From Pedobacter jeongneungensis (GTDB lineage Bacteria > Bacteroidota > Bacteroidia > Sphingobacteriales > Sphingobacteriaceae), in the NCBI RefSeq assembly GCF_000633455.1, contig NZ_AYMG01000010.1, positions 124,001 through 188,000 of the forward strand: a stretch of 64,000 nt of DNA, in the 5' to 3' direction. Within the stretch, counting starts at the first letter, position 1, and each line of letters starts with the position of its first letter. The notes beneath the pieces are model-generated. The model was given only the letters and a program-made list of their open reading frames with translations, was not told the DNA's origin and did not search any database. Shown here in pieces: positions 33,780-42,377 of the stretch. Position numbers and translations under genes: made by a program.

Positions 33780-34622
33780 CTATCTTCTAAAAGCATGTGG
33801 TGTAATCTGTGTCTGTTTTTTAAAGAATTTGGAAAAATAAGCCACGTCATAAAAGCCAAGATCAAAGGCAATGGCTTTAATTGGTTTTTCGGTAGTTAAT
33901 AAAATCCGTTTAGCTTCGAGGATCAATCTTTCATAAATCAAAGCCGTAGCCGAAACATTTAAATGCCTTCTACAGAGAATATTCAGATAATTTGCCGAAA
34001 TATTTAATTGATTGGCATAAAAAGGAATCAGTTTCTCCGTTTTGTAATGGGCATCGATCAGCGACCGATATTTAAACAGTATCGGTTTTGTTTGATAAAC
34101 GGTTTGATTATTGAAAATGGTTTCCGCTTCCTGGCTGATCATCAGGGCAATTAGCCTGGTTCTGGTCTGGATGATTTCCCACAATATTATGGGCTTTGCA
34201 AGTTCATTTTTAATCTGCTTAAACTCATATAAAATATTATGATAGGCTTTTTCACTTAAACTGATCACCGGATAATTCTGGTACAGAATTAAAGAAAACC
34301 GCAAAGAATTAGCTAAAGTTTCGAATATGCTTCTGCTGATCATCAATTGGTGCGCATAGGTTTCTTTGTTGAGTTCCCATTTGTGGATCTGCTCTGGGAA
34401 GAGTAAATGCAACTGTTTTCCGGTAACCTGGTGGTCTATAAAATCGATGCTGTGAGCCCCACTTCCCTCTTCAAATAACATAAAAAGGAAAAAATCGTGC
34501 TTGTGCGGTTTTTCAATATGCCTTTTCCCGATTATTTCATGATACAATAAATTATTCCCCGCATTCTGACTGGGCCAAAATTCGCTGATATCGAGCGTGG
34601 GGAAATTTGTAATCGCATCCAT
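33780..34622 (-). CDS. AraC-family transcriptional regulator
   Basis: A 280-aa regulator. The N-terminal half has a cupin-like AraC sensor pattern (HKHDFFLFMLFEEGSGAHSI, LLFPEQIHKWEL). The C-terminal part has two helix-turn-helix units: NQLNISANYLNILCRRHLNV and IKAIAFDLGFYDVAYFSKFF followed by KKQTQITP. It lies just upstream of the amidohydrolase on the same strand, about 140 bases away, so it may control it. The effector is unknown. Confidence 0.9.
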   Translation of the reverse strand: MDAITNFPTLDISEFWPSQNAGNNLLYHEIIGKRHIEKPHKHDFFLFMLFEEGSGAHSIDFIDHQVTGKQLHLLFPEQIHKWELNKETYAHQLMISRSIFETLANSLRFSLILYQNYPVISLSEKAYHNILYEFKQIKNELAKPIILWEIIQTRTRLIALMISQEAETIFNNQTVYQTKPILFKYRSLIDAHYKTEKLIPFYANQLNISANYLNILCRRHLNVSATALIYERLILEAKRILLTTEKPIKAIAFDLGFYDVAYFSKFFKKQTQITPHAFRR

Positions 34623-34731
34623 TGGGGAAAATTAACATTTTGGATGGAAAATGGAAAGGGATGGATGATGGAAATGGATGATGGAAAAAAAATAGAACAA
34701 GGTGCCACTCGTAACAATCCAAAAGAAAATC

Positions 34732-34757
34732 GTCATTCCCGCACAGGCGGGAATGAC
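34732..34757. repeat. Type D short palindromic repeat
   Basis: GTCATTCCCGC-ACAG-GCGGGAATGAC, a perfect 11-bp hairpin. It is the complete form of the copy at 12042 and lies between the AraC gene and the phosphodiesterase gene, where it may act as a terminator. Confidence 0.8.
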
Positions 34758-34790
34758 GATCGGTTATAGCTATAAGAGAGCCTACAATTT

Positions 34791-36146
34791 TTATTTTTTC
34801 ACCGGCGCAAGCAAACCAGGATATAAAATTCCGTCTGTTTTAAGGTTCAGGTTTAACAATTTTGCAATTAAGGGAGCAATATCTTCCTGCCCCATTAGTG
34901 GCAGTACCGTGCCTTGTTTAATGCCTTTACCAAAAACAACAAAACCGGTTTGTATTTCTTTAAAATCAGTAGGCAGATAACCATGTGTACCACCACTTGC
35001 CGGGGTAAGCATTTCGCCCGATGCGGCAGCACCAAAACTAAAACCCTGATTTGCAGCCAATGCGATAAATGCATTCGGATCGCCCTGTGCTTTGCTTATT
35101 GCTTCTTTATCCAATACGTGAAATGTTTTTTTGATACCTTCAGGAAGTTCGTTTAAAGCCAGTTTAACTTTTTCTAAAGTGGCTTTATCTTTTGGATCCC
35201 TTAAATGCAGGAAAGAAGAACCGCCACTCTGTTGAAAATAAGCTTTCCAGGCTTCCCTGTTTGTATCGCTGTATAAGCCCAATTTGGCCAGCATTACATT
35301 TGGATTAACCTGGGTATGGATATCTACAAAACCGTGGTCGCCTGTAATAATGAAAGTGGTGTTTTTACTGATACCGGCAGCTTCTGCAGCATCCATAATG
35401 GTTTTAACGGCTACATCAGCACCAACGATAGCCGATCTTACTTTATCGCCATCACGACCTTGTTCGTGCTCAAAATGATCGAGCAATGCAATATGCAAAG
35501 CTAAAAAAGCCGGTTTATATCTTTTCAGGATATAAGCAGCCATTCTCGATTTGTTCTGATCGCTGGTAAAAAAATCGATCGAAGCACCAAATTCTCCAAA
35601 TTTACCAATGGCATTATCCTGAACTTCCTGAAAAAGTTCTTTAGGGTTCGATTCCTGCAGCATGGCTTTAATTTCGTCTTTCTTTTCGCCTTTACCCTGT
35701 GGTAGAATGACATACTCAGGCAGGTTATAATCAATCGGTGCACCCACAGTAACCGGCCAGCTTACACCTGCGGTGGTTAAACCAGCATCTTTAGCAGCTG
35801 TCCAGATGGTGGGTACTTTAATATCTTTGTAATACCAGAACCATTTGCCCGAAATACCCAAAGGCTCAACCGGCGTATTATAATAAATACCATGTTTAGC
35901 AGGCAATACGCCACTTACAATAGTGGTATGTGAAGGATAAGTTACTGTTGGAAAACTACCTCGTACACCTTCTGTATAAGAACCTTTGTTCATCCCCTGA
36001 CGCACGTTAACCATGCCCCACTGCGGATCTAAATAAAATTCGGGACGTAAACCGTCTATACTGATCAATACTACGTGATTCTCCTGGGCTGATAAATACC
36101 CTACTGAAAGCCAAAGCAAGGCAATCAGCGAAACTATTTTCTTCAT
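34791..36146 (-). CDS. Nucleotide pyrophosphatase/phosphodiesterase (alkaline-phosphatase superfamily)
   Basis: A 451-aa exported enzyme that would cleave phosphodiester or pyrophosphate bonds of nucleotides or similar substrates. It has a signal peptide (LSA-QEN near 20-21), then VVLISIDGLRPEF with metal-binding Asp31, and FPTVTYPSHTTI with nucleophile Thr69, the NPP-type threonine. Further metal sites are likely in FIITGDHGFVDIHTQ and the GGTHGYLPTD region. The active site is complete. It stands alone between palindromic repeats. Confidence 0.9.
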   Translation of the reverse strand: MKKIVSLIALLWLSVGYLSAQENHVVLISIDGLRPEFYLDPQWGMVNVRQGMNKGSYTEGVRGSFPTVTYPSHTTIVSGVLPAKHGIYYNTPVEPLGISGKWFWYYKDIKVPTIWTAAKDAGLTTAGVSWPVTVGAPIDYNLPEYVILPQGKGEKKDEIKAMLQESNPKELFQEVQDNAIGKFGEFGASIDFFTSDQNKSRMAAYILKRYKPAFLALHIALLDHFEHEQGRDGDKVRSAIVGADVAVKTIMDAAEAAGISKNTTFIITGDHGFVDIHTQVNPNVMLAKLGLYSDTNREAWKAYFQQSGGSSFLHLRDPKDKATLEKVKLALNELPEGIKKTFHVLDKEAISKAQGDPNAFIALAANQGFSFGAAASGEMLTPASGGTHGYLPTDFKEIQTGFVVFGKGIKQGTVLPLMGQEDIAPLIAKLLNLNLKTDGILYPGLLAPVKK

Positions 36147-36252
36147 AAAATTATTTTTACGCGAAGGTATTTGAGTAAGATGCCGTTAAAGTTGTATAAA
36201 CGTTAACAAAATATTAAGGGGAAGTAACTTTGCAGATAGGATAAAGTGAATC

Positions 36253-36331
36253 GTCATCTCGACTGAAGCGTAGCGAAATGGAGAGATCTATAATAGATTT
36301 CTCGACTGCGTTGCACTTCGCTCGAAATGAC
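36253..36331. repeat. Type C palindromic repeat
   Basis: GTCATCTCGACTGAAGCG at the left and CACTTCGCTCGAAATGAC at the right, with GAGAGATCTATA and TAGATTTCTCG arms inside. The whole can form a long hairpin between the PepSY gene and the phosphodiesterase gene. Confidence 0.75.
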
Positions 36332-36347
36332 GACTAAACAAAAAACA

Positions 36348-37451
36348 TTAACTAATAAACTTCTTTTTACGCTTAAACCAAAGTAATGCGCCTGTAACAG
36401 AAAGAAATCCTGGCAATAATCCAAGCAATACATAAAATGATTTGAGCACATTACCGCCAAAAGCACCGATATGAAGCTGGTACATCCAGGCATCGAACCG
36501 AGCAGCGAAAGGTTGTTTTTCGATGATACTCGTCTTCAATAATTCCCCGGTATTTTGATCGAAAGAAAACCCACTCGCCTTGCCCCGATAAAGTAGATTT
36601 CCGCTGCCGGGCATGTGTCCGCGAACCTGAACCGGAATTCCCGGTGTGGTAGGGATATTCACCGCAATGGGCTCAAAGCCTTTAACCAGTTTCCTCGAAG
36701 CAGCAACAAGTGAATCGATATTTACTTTTACCAAAGTATTTTCAACCGGTGGGTTTATTTTCCATGTTTCGGGATTAAAATGTTCACTGTTCATCCAAAA
36801 ACCTGTAAAAAACAACAATGCGGTAAACAACATTGCCCATACCCCAACAATTCGGTGCAAAGAGGAAATAGCCGTCCTCGAATTTTTAAAGTTAAGGCCT
36901 GCTTTAAAACGAAGAGCATCCCAGAAATGTTTCCGATACACAACTATGCCTGTTAATAGTGAAAGCAACATAATTAAGCCGATTATCGCTGAAAAAAGTT
37001 TGCCGGGCATCCCCAATTGTAAACTGTAATGCAGCGAATAAAGCCAGCGAAAAAACGAGGGCTGAAGAGCTGCATAACTGCCCTCTTTTAAAATTTTACC
37101 CGAATAAGGATCGACACAGATATAGTAAAGGTAATTTTCGGTCATCTGCTGCTGATTCAGGTAAACCATAAACTCATAACTGTCGTATGCGTTAACAGGA
37201 AAATCATGCAGTACAATTTTCTTCAAATTAGGATGAGACCGTACCAAATTTCTATAAATCCCATCGGCGCCCAACATTTTCCCTTGGGGTGTAATGTGGT
37301 GTAGTTCAGGATTGAAATACCTGTCCAATTCACCACGGAACATGAGCATAGAGCCGGTGATCCCATAAAAGAGAAAGAACAGCCCGGCCATCAGGCCAAG
37401 CCATCCATGTAAATTGAATGCCCATTTAGTGAAGCTGTTCTTTCTTTTCAT
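36348..37451 (-). CDS. PepSY-associated inner-membrane protein, siderophore uptake
   Basis: A 367-aa membrane protein with about four helices (LHGWLGLMAGLFFLFYGITG, IIGLIMLLSLLTGIVVY, IVGVWAMLFTALLFFTGFWM, and VLLGLLPGFLSVTGALLWF) and periplasmic PepSY-like segments. Members of this family (FoxB/PiuB-like) sit next to ferric-siderophore receptors and help reduce or release iron. The N-terminal RKNSFTKWAFNLHGWLGL pattern is typical. It follows the TonB-dependent receptor by 4 bases. Confidence 0.88.
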   Translation of the reverse strand: MKRKNSFTKWAFNLHGWLGLMAGLFFLFYGITGSMLMFRGELDRYFNPELHHITPQGKMLGADGIYRNLVRSHPNLKKIVLHDFPVNAYDSYEFMVYLNQQQMTENYLYYICVDPYSGKILKEGSYAALQPSFFRWLYSLHYSLQLGMPGKLFSAIIGLIMLLSLLTGIVVYRKHFWDALRFKAGLNFKNSRTAISSLHRIVGVWAMLFTALLFFTGFWMNSEHFNPETWKINPPVENTLVKVNIDSLVAASRKLVKGFEPIAVNIPTTPGIPVQVRGHMPGSGNLLYRGKASGFSFDQNTGELLKTSIIEKQPFAARFDAWMYQLHIGAFGGNVLKSFYVLLGLLPGFLSVTGALLWFKRKKKFIS

Positions 37452-37455
37452 CTCC

Positions 37456-39621
37456 TTAGAAATTATAACCCACTGTTAACCTGAATTCCCGTGGTGCAAA
37501 AGGCACGTAAGCATTTAATCCGACCGGATTTGAGGCTACCGGCGTAATCCAAGCACTGCCATAATTATTTCGATCGAGAATGTTGTTTACAATCGCATTC
37601 ACAATAATGTGATTGTTTGTCCAGCCGATGCCACCATCGAGCCTGAAAATAGGCGCAACTGCCAAATTATTTTCTACAGAATAACGACCAGAACGGCCAG
37701 ACTGAAGCTGATAACCACCAGAGACGGTAAAAGAACCTGGCAGCGCAAGCGGAAGCCTGTAATTTAGCCAGGTATTCTGAATATGCTTAGTTAAATATGG
37801 AGAAGGAAGTCCAACTATTGCTGCGTTCGCATCTTTCGAAATAATTGCATCAGTGTAAGCATAATTGATCACGGCGTTCAATCCTTTAACAATTTCTCCT
37901 TTTAGATCGAATTCGATACCCCTGGCCTTAGTTTGCCCAATCTGCGACTGCAATAAGGTTGAGGGATCGGTTACAATGATATTATCGCGGGTTAACCTAT
38001 AGAAAGATAAGGTTGTATTCCACTTGCCGTTGGCCCAGTCTTTTTTTAGTCCAAATTCAAAATTTTCACCTTTCAGTGGCTTAAAAACCCCTCCGGCTAT
38101 ACTTAAACCACTTTGTGGCGTGTAAGTATTATCGTAAACAGCATAAGCTGCAAAATCGCTCAGAATCGAATAACTGATGCCGGCCCTCGGCGTAACTATC
38201 CAGTCTTTCACTTCGCTTACTGTTGGAACAGCAACAGCACTTTTTGATCCGGTTAACCTTGCTGCAAATGTGATTCTCAATTTATCGTTCAGCATATTCA
38301 GTTCATCCTGCGCATAAGCGGCATAATATTCAACCGATTGTTTGTTGGTGGCAATATCTTTCAAGGCTCCATCCCTTTTGTTCGAATCGAAATTGATCCC
38401 ATATACTGGGTTATTGATATCCAGATAGTATAAAGTAGGATTAGCGGTTTTATCGTTATAACCAGAATAAGCCAAAAGATTTTTACGGTTAGCATCTATC
38501 CCGCCCAGAAGTTTATGCGTAATGCTTCCTGTTTTCACCTCACCGTTTAAAAAAGCCTGAAAAGCATATACATTAGTATTGAACCTTTCGTAAGTTACCC
38601 GCCTCGGTAGTAAATTTGGAGCAGCCTTATTGTAACTGGAAACAAAAAAGTAGTTCCCATCTAAGTGGCTACCCGCAAAAACACCCTTCGCGGTTAAATG
38701 CCAGTTCTTTCCAATCTGATTTTCATAAGTCAAAAAAGCATTGTTTTCTGAGCCTTTAACTGGCTCCTTGTTCGGATCAGAGATGCTAAAATCCCTCGGG
38801 AGCGAAGCAAATCCATCAGGTGTAAACACAGTGAGCAGGTACTGCAAAAATTTTTGCTTCTGGTAAATGTATTCGGCGGTAATGGATGAATGGTCGTTGA
38901 TATTGTATTTCAGTACGGGATCTATCACAAACTTATCATTAAAGGCAAATTTTTGAAATGATTTGGCCTTTTGCCCCACAACATTTAAACGGTACTGCCA
39001 TTTTTTGTTTTTATCAAAATTCCCATCAAAATCGCCGCTCAGCCTAAAAAGATCAAAACTTCCGGCAGTAAAGCTGACATTATTGGTGGATATTCCTGTA
39101 GGATTTTTAGTTACAATATTAAAAGAGCCTGCCGGATCGCCAATGGCATTCATAAAACCTGCCGGACCTTTAATAAACTCCATGCGATCGATAATGGCGG
39201 CATCCTCAGGCATTGGCCCGTAATAAATCATCGAAAGATCGACACCATTGCGGAGTGTATTTATTCCTGCACCGCGCATAAAAATGAATGGTCCATAAAA
39301 ATCTGCTGTATTATTACGGATTGCACCACTTACGTTCCGGGTTACACTTTCGTTGATATTAATGGCTTGTTGATCTAAAAGAATACTTTTGTCAATTTCC
39401 TGGATATTCTGCGGCAATTGCAACAGCGGAGTGGTTTGTTTTAGGGTAGCGGACGATTTGCCAATATTATACCGACGGTAATAGCGCGAGTTAATATCAA
39501 CGGTTTGTAAATGTTTAACACTATCGGTTTTTGCAGTATCTGTATTTTTTGTTTTGCCATTCTGTGCCAATACGCCAAAAGGCATAGCCAGGAAGGCAAA
39601 TAGAATAAATCTGTTTGTCAT
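37456..39621 (-). CDS. TonB-dependent siderophore receptor
   Basis: A 721-aa outer-membrane receptor. Signal peptide ends near VLAQ-NGK (20-21). The plug contains VTRNVSGAIRNN and MEFIKGPAGFMNAIGDPAGS followed by FNIVTKNPTG, the classic ferrisiderophore-receptor plug motif. The barrel closes with REFRLTVGYNF, aromatic at the end. No carboxypeptidase-like domain is present, unlike SusC. It is flanked by a lipoprotein and a PepSY membrane protein in one operon. A Fur-type operator was not identified. Confidence 0.95.
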   Translation of the reverse strand: MTNRFILFAFLAMPFGVLAQNGKTKNTDTAKTDSVKHLQTVDINSRYYRRYNIGKSSATLKQTTPLLQLPQNIQEIDKSILLDQQAININESVTRNVSGAIRNNTADFYGPFIFMRGAGINTLRNGVDLSMIYYGPMPEDAAIIDRMEFIKGPAGFMNAIGDPAGSFNIVTKNPTGISTNNVSFTAGSFDLFRLSGDFDGNFDKNKKWQYRLNVVGQKAKSFQKFAFNDKFVIDPVLKYNINDHSSITAEYIYQKQKFLQYLLTVFTPDGFASLPRDFSISDPNKEPVKGSENNAFLTYENQIGKNWHLTAKGVFAGSHLDGNYFFVSSYNKAAPNLLPRRVTYERFNTNVYAFQAFLNGEVKTGSITHKLLGGIDANRKNLLAYSGYNDKTANPTLYYLDINNPVYGINFDSNKRDGALKDIATNKQSVEYYAAYAQDELNMLNDKLRITFAARLTGSKSAVAVPTVSEVKDWIVTPRAGISYSILSDFAAYAVYDNTYTPQSGLSIAGGVFKPLKGENFEFGLKKDWANGKWNTTLSFYRLTRDNIIVTDPSTLLQSQIGQTKARGIEFDLKGEIVKGLNAVINYAYTDAIISKDANAAIVGLPSPYLTKHIQNTWLNYRLPLALPGSFTVSGGYQLQSGRSGRYSVENNLAVAPIFRLDGGIGWTNNHIIVNAIVNNILDRNNYGSAWITPVASNPVGLNAYVPFAPREFRLTVGYNF

Positions 39622-39657
39622 AATTTTTGGGACGATTATCCCTGAAAATAAAGTCTG

Positions 39658-40113
39658 TTAATGCAGCGCTTTTCTTTTTTCAATGTGAAGACTATCGAGA
39701 TAGCGGTCTGAACGAACAATTGCCGCCTTAAACTGCCTGTCGAGATTATTTATCTTTTTCAGCTCAACTTTAAAATAATCTAAAGCCTCTCTTTCACTTT
39801 TTCCCGAAATGTCAGGATCAAAATGATTCATCCAGCTTTCCATTTGCTGGTTGGCCTCTTCTATTCCACTAATCACCTCAATTAATGTAACTGAATCAAC
39901 CAAAACATCAGGCTTATTACCGGAAGATTTAACCGACTGATAAATAGAATCAAGTATCGCCTTTTGACCATTGGCCAGATCTGCATCGTTCATCACCTTA
40001 TCATGCCTGGCAACTACTTCCGATCGGAGCGTTTTATAGTCTTGCTCTTGCTTACAGGAAAACCATAAACAAGCCACGATAATGACGAGCAGATAAGAAA
40101 AAATAAGTTTCAT
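39658..40113 (-). CDS. Lipoprotein of the siderophore uptake operon (151 aa)
   Basis: Signal peptide with lipobox W-F-S-C at Cys20, then a Lys/Glu-rich helical protein (SEVVARHDKVMNDADLANGQ, ALDYFKVELKKINNLDRQFK). I know no function. It lies 36 bases upstream of the TonB receptor gene and 108 bases after the Cys-motif gene, so it is part of the same cluster. The length and helical content suggest a periplasmic or outer-membrane four-helix protein. Confidence 0.75.
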   Translation of the reverse strand: MKLIFSYLLVIIVACLWFSCKQEQDYKTLRSEVVARHDKVMNDADLANGQKAILDSIYQSVKSSGNKPDVLVDSVTLIEVISGIEEANQQMESWMNHFDPDISGKSEREALDYFKVELKKINNLDRQFKAAIVRSDRYLDSLHIEKRKALH

Positions 40114-40221
40114 AAAGAATTTACAAACGCAAGTATATTATTATCGTTCTGATCTGGAAATTCTGCAGTTGCAAAAAAGATCAGAATTTAGTAGAAATAG
40201 ATCATCAATCTACTCCAAATA

Positions 40222-40596
40222 TTAACAGGTTTGCTTTGGTGGCTGAAATATAGAGAAATGACAGCTAATCGGACTTTCTATTTTAGCCAGCGAATAGTGA
40301 CGTTCGAAAAGTACTGGAGTAAAATGATATGCAACTGGTGAGCTTGGCATGGCCAACTGAAAAGCTGTACGCTGACTTTCGCGCTCCTGTTTCTTTTCTT
40401 TCTCTTCGGCCTGTTTTAGCTTTTTCATCAGGTAGCACTTTCCGTTACAGTGCATCCAGGGCCTGTTTTTATTTACACAAAACTTTTCAGCCAGCTGCTT
40501 TTGGTTCACTTCAAATCCAGCATATACAAAATAGGTGGAAAGATTGGATCCAACGAGGGAAATTAATAGCAAAATGACGGTAAGCCTTTTATACAT
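40222..40596 (-). CDS. Small Cys-motif membrane-linked protein of iron-uptake cluster (124 aa)
   Basis: N-terminal transmembrane segment (LTVILLLISLVGSNLSTYFV), then a conserved-looking motif KFCVNKNRPWMHCNGKCYLMK with Cys39, Cys49 and Cys53, then a charged helix. Short proteins with NKNxPxMHCNGKCYLxK are common beside TonB receptors in Bacteroidota, as I recall, but their function is not known to me. A metal-binding or redox role is inferred from the Cys/His content. It is probably the first gene of the siderophore operon. Confidence 0.7.
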   Translation of the reverse strand: MYKRLTVILLLISLVGSNLSTYFVYAGFEVNQKQLAEKFCVNKNRPWMHCNGKCYLMKKLKQAEEKEKKQERESQRTAFQLAMPSSPVAYHFTPVLFERHYSLAKIESPISCHFSIFQPPKQTC

Positions 40597-40648
40597 TTCG
40601 CGCCAAAGATAAGGACTATAAATGTTAAAAGGTGGTACTTCACCAATT

Positions 40649-40688
40649 CATTGATTATTTTTCATAGGTAGATGAAAAATAATCAATG
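40649..40688. terminator. 17-bp perfect inverted repeat at the end of the DUF3667 gene
   Basis: CATTGATTATTTTTCAT and its exact complement, separated by 6 bases. The stop codon of the DUF3667 gene lies inside the right arm. No U-tract follows, so it may be a weak terminator or an RNA-stabilising 3' hairpin. Confidence 0.6.
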
Positions 40689-41426
40689 CTTCATATTCAT
40701 AATAGCAGATACTACTCCAATTAAAAATGATACCAGGTAGTAAGAGGCAGGAACAAGGATACTTCTTATAAGTAATCCTTTTTTACTATAGTTAAAGCCG
40801 GAAAAAAACTGGTAATAGAACCAGATGCTGTATATAAATGCAAAGAAGGTTGCTGCACCAAAATACATTAACACCAGCCCTTTGCTATTGGTGTAAAAAA
40901 TAGTGATGACCGAAATAAGCAAACCAATAATTAATTCGACAATAATGCGGTTTGAATTTAAAACCAGATGCTCCGAATAATTAAGTTTTGCTTTTCTGAA
41001 CCAGATAAAAGTAAAAAATGAATAAATCGGGATAGTAATAATCAGGATCAGCTTTGGATGGTCGGAGATAAATTTTTCGATCTCACTCATCATTGCCTTG
41101 CTTCCCTTAGGCATCAGGTCAGTGATGCTACCATGTGTATACGGTGCGATGAGACTTGATGCCGTCAAGATAAGCAGGATGAGCGTAACAAAACTAAAAT
41201 AAGGAACCCTTTTGCCCTGGATAAATTCGCGGACACTGTGGCCCGGTCGTGTAAATAAGGCTTTTAGGGTAAATAAAATACCTTTATCAACGTGCCATAC
41301 GCCATGAACAAAATCATGGGCCAGGAAATGTTTAATGGAATAACGGTGTGTGGTAGATTTTTGCCCGCAATTGGAGCAGTAATTATGTGTAACTGGAGCA
41401 GCACAATTTAGGCAATCTGGCGACAT
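40683..41426 (-). CDS. DUF3667-family membrane protein with zinc ribbon
   Basis: A 247-aa membrane protein resembling DUF3667. The N-terminus has a zinc ribbon with Cys5, Cys8, Cys17 and Cys20 (CLNC...YCSNCGQ), followed by HRYSIKHFLAHDFVHGVWHV, then a motif with FTRPGHSVREFIQGKRVPYF and about four transmembrane helices. The family function is unknown. It follows the 84-aa membrane protein gene by 7 bases, so the two are probably co-transcribed. The stop is embedded in a long inverted repeat. Confidence 0.85.
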   Translation of the reverse strand: MSPDCLNCAAPVTHNYCSNCGQKSTTHRYSIKHFLAHDFVHGVWHVDKGILFTLKALFTRPGHSVREFIQGKRVPYFSFVTLILLILTASSLIAPYTHGSITDLMPKGSKAMMSEIEKFISDHPKLILIITIPIYSFFTFIWFRKAKLNYSEHLVLNSNRIIVELIIGLLISVITIFYTNSKGLVLMYFGAATFFAFIYSIWFYYQFFSGFNYSKKGLLIRSILVPASYYLVSFLIGVVSAIMNMKH

Positions 41427-41433
41427 GGGAAAG

Positions 41434-41688
41434 CTATTTTGAAGCGCGGTTTTTAATTTCAGTATTGATTTGGCCCAGACTAATAAAAGCGGGTAATAAT
41501 GCTAAAGCACAAGATATAGGAATGGCTGCCAGCACTTTTGGTGTTTTGGCAGTAAAAACGAGGTAAAGCAAAATAATGAAGGCGGCGAGCATTACCACAC
41601 CAAGACCTATTAAGGCTCCTTTTATACTTTGTTTTTTCTTATATAATTCTTCTACAGATAATTCGTTGAGTGGAATTGCTTTTTTCAT
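41434..41688 (-). CDS. Small two-helix membrane protein (84 aa)
   Basis: I chose the ATG giving MKKAIPLNELSVEELYKKK over an upstream in-frame ATG that would add 37 unlikely residues. The rest has two helices (IGLGVVMLAAFIILLYLVFT and LAAIPISCALALLPAFISLG). It resembles small accessory proteins of unknown function (redox or stress linked) in Bacteroidota. It is 7 bases upstream of the DUF3667 gene. Confidence 0.65.
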   Translation of the reverse strand: MKKAIPLNELSVEELYKKKQSIKGALIGLGVVMLAAFIILLYLVFTAKTPKVLAAIPISCALALLPAFISLGQINTEIKNRASK

Positions 41689-42051
41689 TTCAATCTTGAT
41701 CAGGTTAATATAGTTTGCGGTATGATGCAGAGATACATAGCCAATTTGCAATGTTTCTTTAGCTGAACAAATATACAATATATCACTGTATAGTGACAAA
41801 AATATTTAAAATCGATTGACGTAATTTTCTGATGTGATATTCTTCATCAAAACGGAAGAGAAAACTGAGGTTAAAGCACTAACTAACAATGGAAGTAAAA
41901 CTTTTGGATGTGGTTGGGAAAATACTTTACACCAAAAGTTTTTAATCTGCATCTTAATTTGTAATCCTGAAATTCGAACCACATGTAATCGCCAAATCGA
42001 ATTGTACAAATTTTAAAATCGATTTGTGTATTGAAATTTAATCACACAAAA

Positions 42052-42076
42052 AAAGCACGGTGTTAAACCGTGCTTT
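42052..42076 (-). terminator. Rho-independent terminator closing the tail cluster
   Basis: Stem AAAGCACGG / CCGTGCTTT with a 7-base loop, followed on the minus strand by TTTT. The TAA stop of the last gene lies in the loop, so the final ribosome would sit on the terminator. It marks the left end of the tail transcript. Confidence 0.88.
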
Positions 42077-42377
42077 TTTTCTTTTTAACATTTCGGAACA
42101 GGCCGCATAAGCCCGCTCCGAATAAAAGCCAACCAGTTTTGGTATTGGCTAAATCTAAGCCCGAAAGGTTTTTAATTATTGCATTTGCATTGGGTTCGAT
42201 GTAAAGAATCGCTGTGGCCACCACAATCACACAAAATGCCCAAAGCCATATGGTTAGATTTTCTTTGATAAAAATTGTTAATATAAATGTATTGGAGGCA
42301 ATGTATTCTTTGGCTTTAAAGAGGTTGTAAATGAGGATGCCTAGCAAGCCCATCACAAGAATTAAAAAATGTTCCAT
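42063..42377 (-). CDS. Small membrane protein at the end of the tail cluster (104 aa), holin candidate
   Basis: Three hydrophobic helices (FLILVMGLLGILIYNLF, LTIWLWAFCVIVVATAILYI, TKTGWLLFGAGLCGLFRNV) and a Lys-rich C-terminus (RNVKKKKSTV). This resembles class I or III holins in size and charge, but many small membrane proteins look alike. Its ATG overlaps the stop of the fibre gene upstream as TAATG, and the terminator overlaps its stop. A lysis role is inferred only from topology and location. Confidence 0.55.
   Translation of the reverse strand: MEHFLILVMGLLGILIYNLFKAKEYIASNTFILTIFIKENLTIWLWAFCVIVVATAILYIEPNANAIIKNLSGLDLANTKTGWLLFGAGLCGLFRNVKKKKSTV

Noticed and set aside
36254..36493. 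79-codon minus-strand open frame
   Set aside because: It overlaps the PepSY gene in another frame and then runs into a type C repeat.
41800..42062. Possible attachment site or tRNA fragment (GGTTCGAAT-like) at the left end of the tail cluster
   Set aside because: A T-loop-like string is present but no stem forms around it, and no matching partner end is available within the window.
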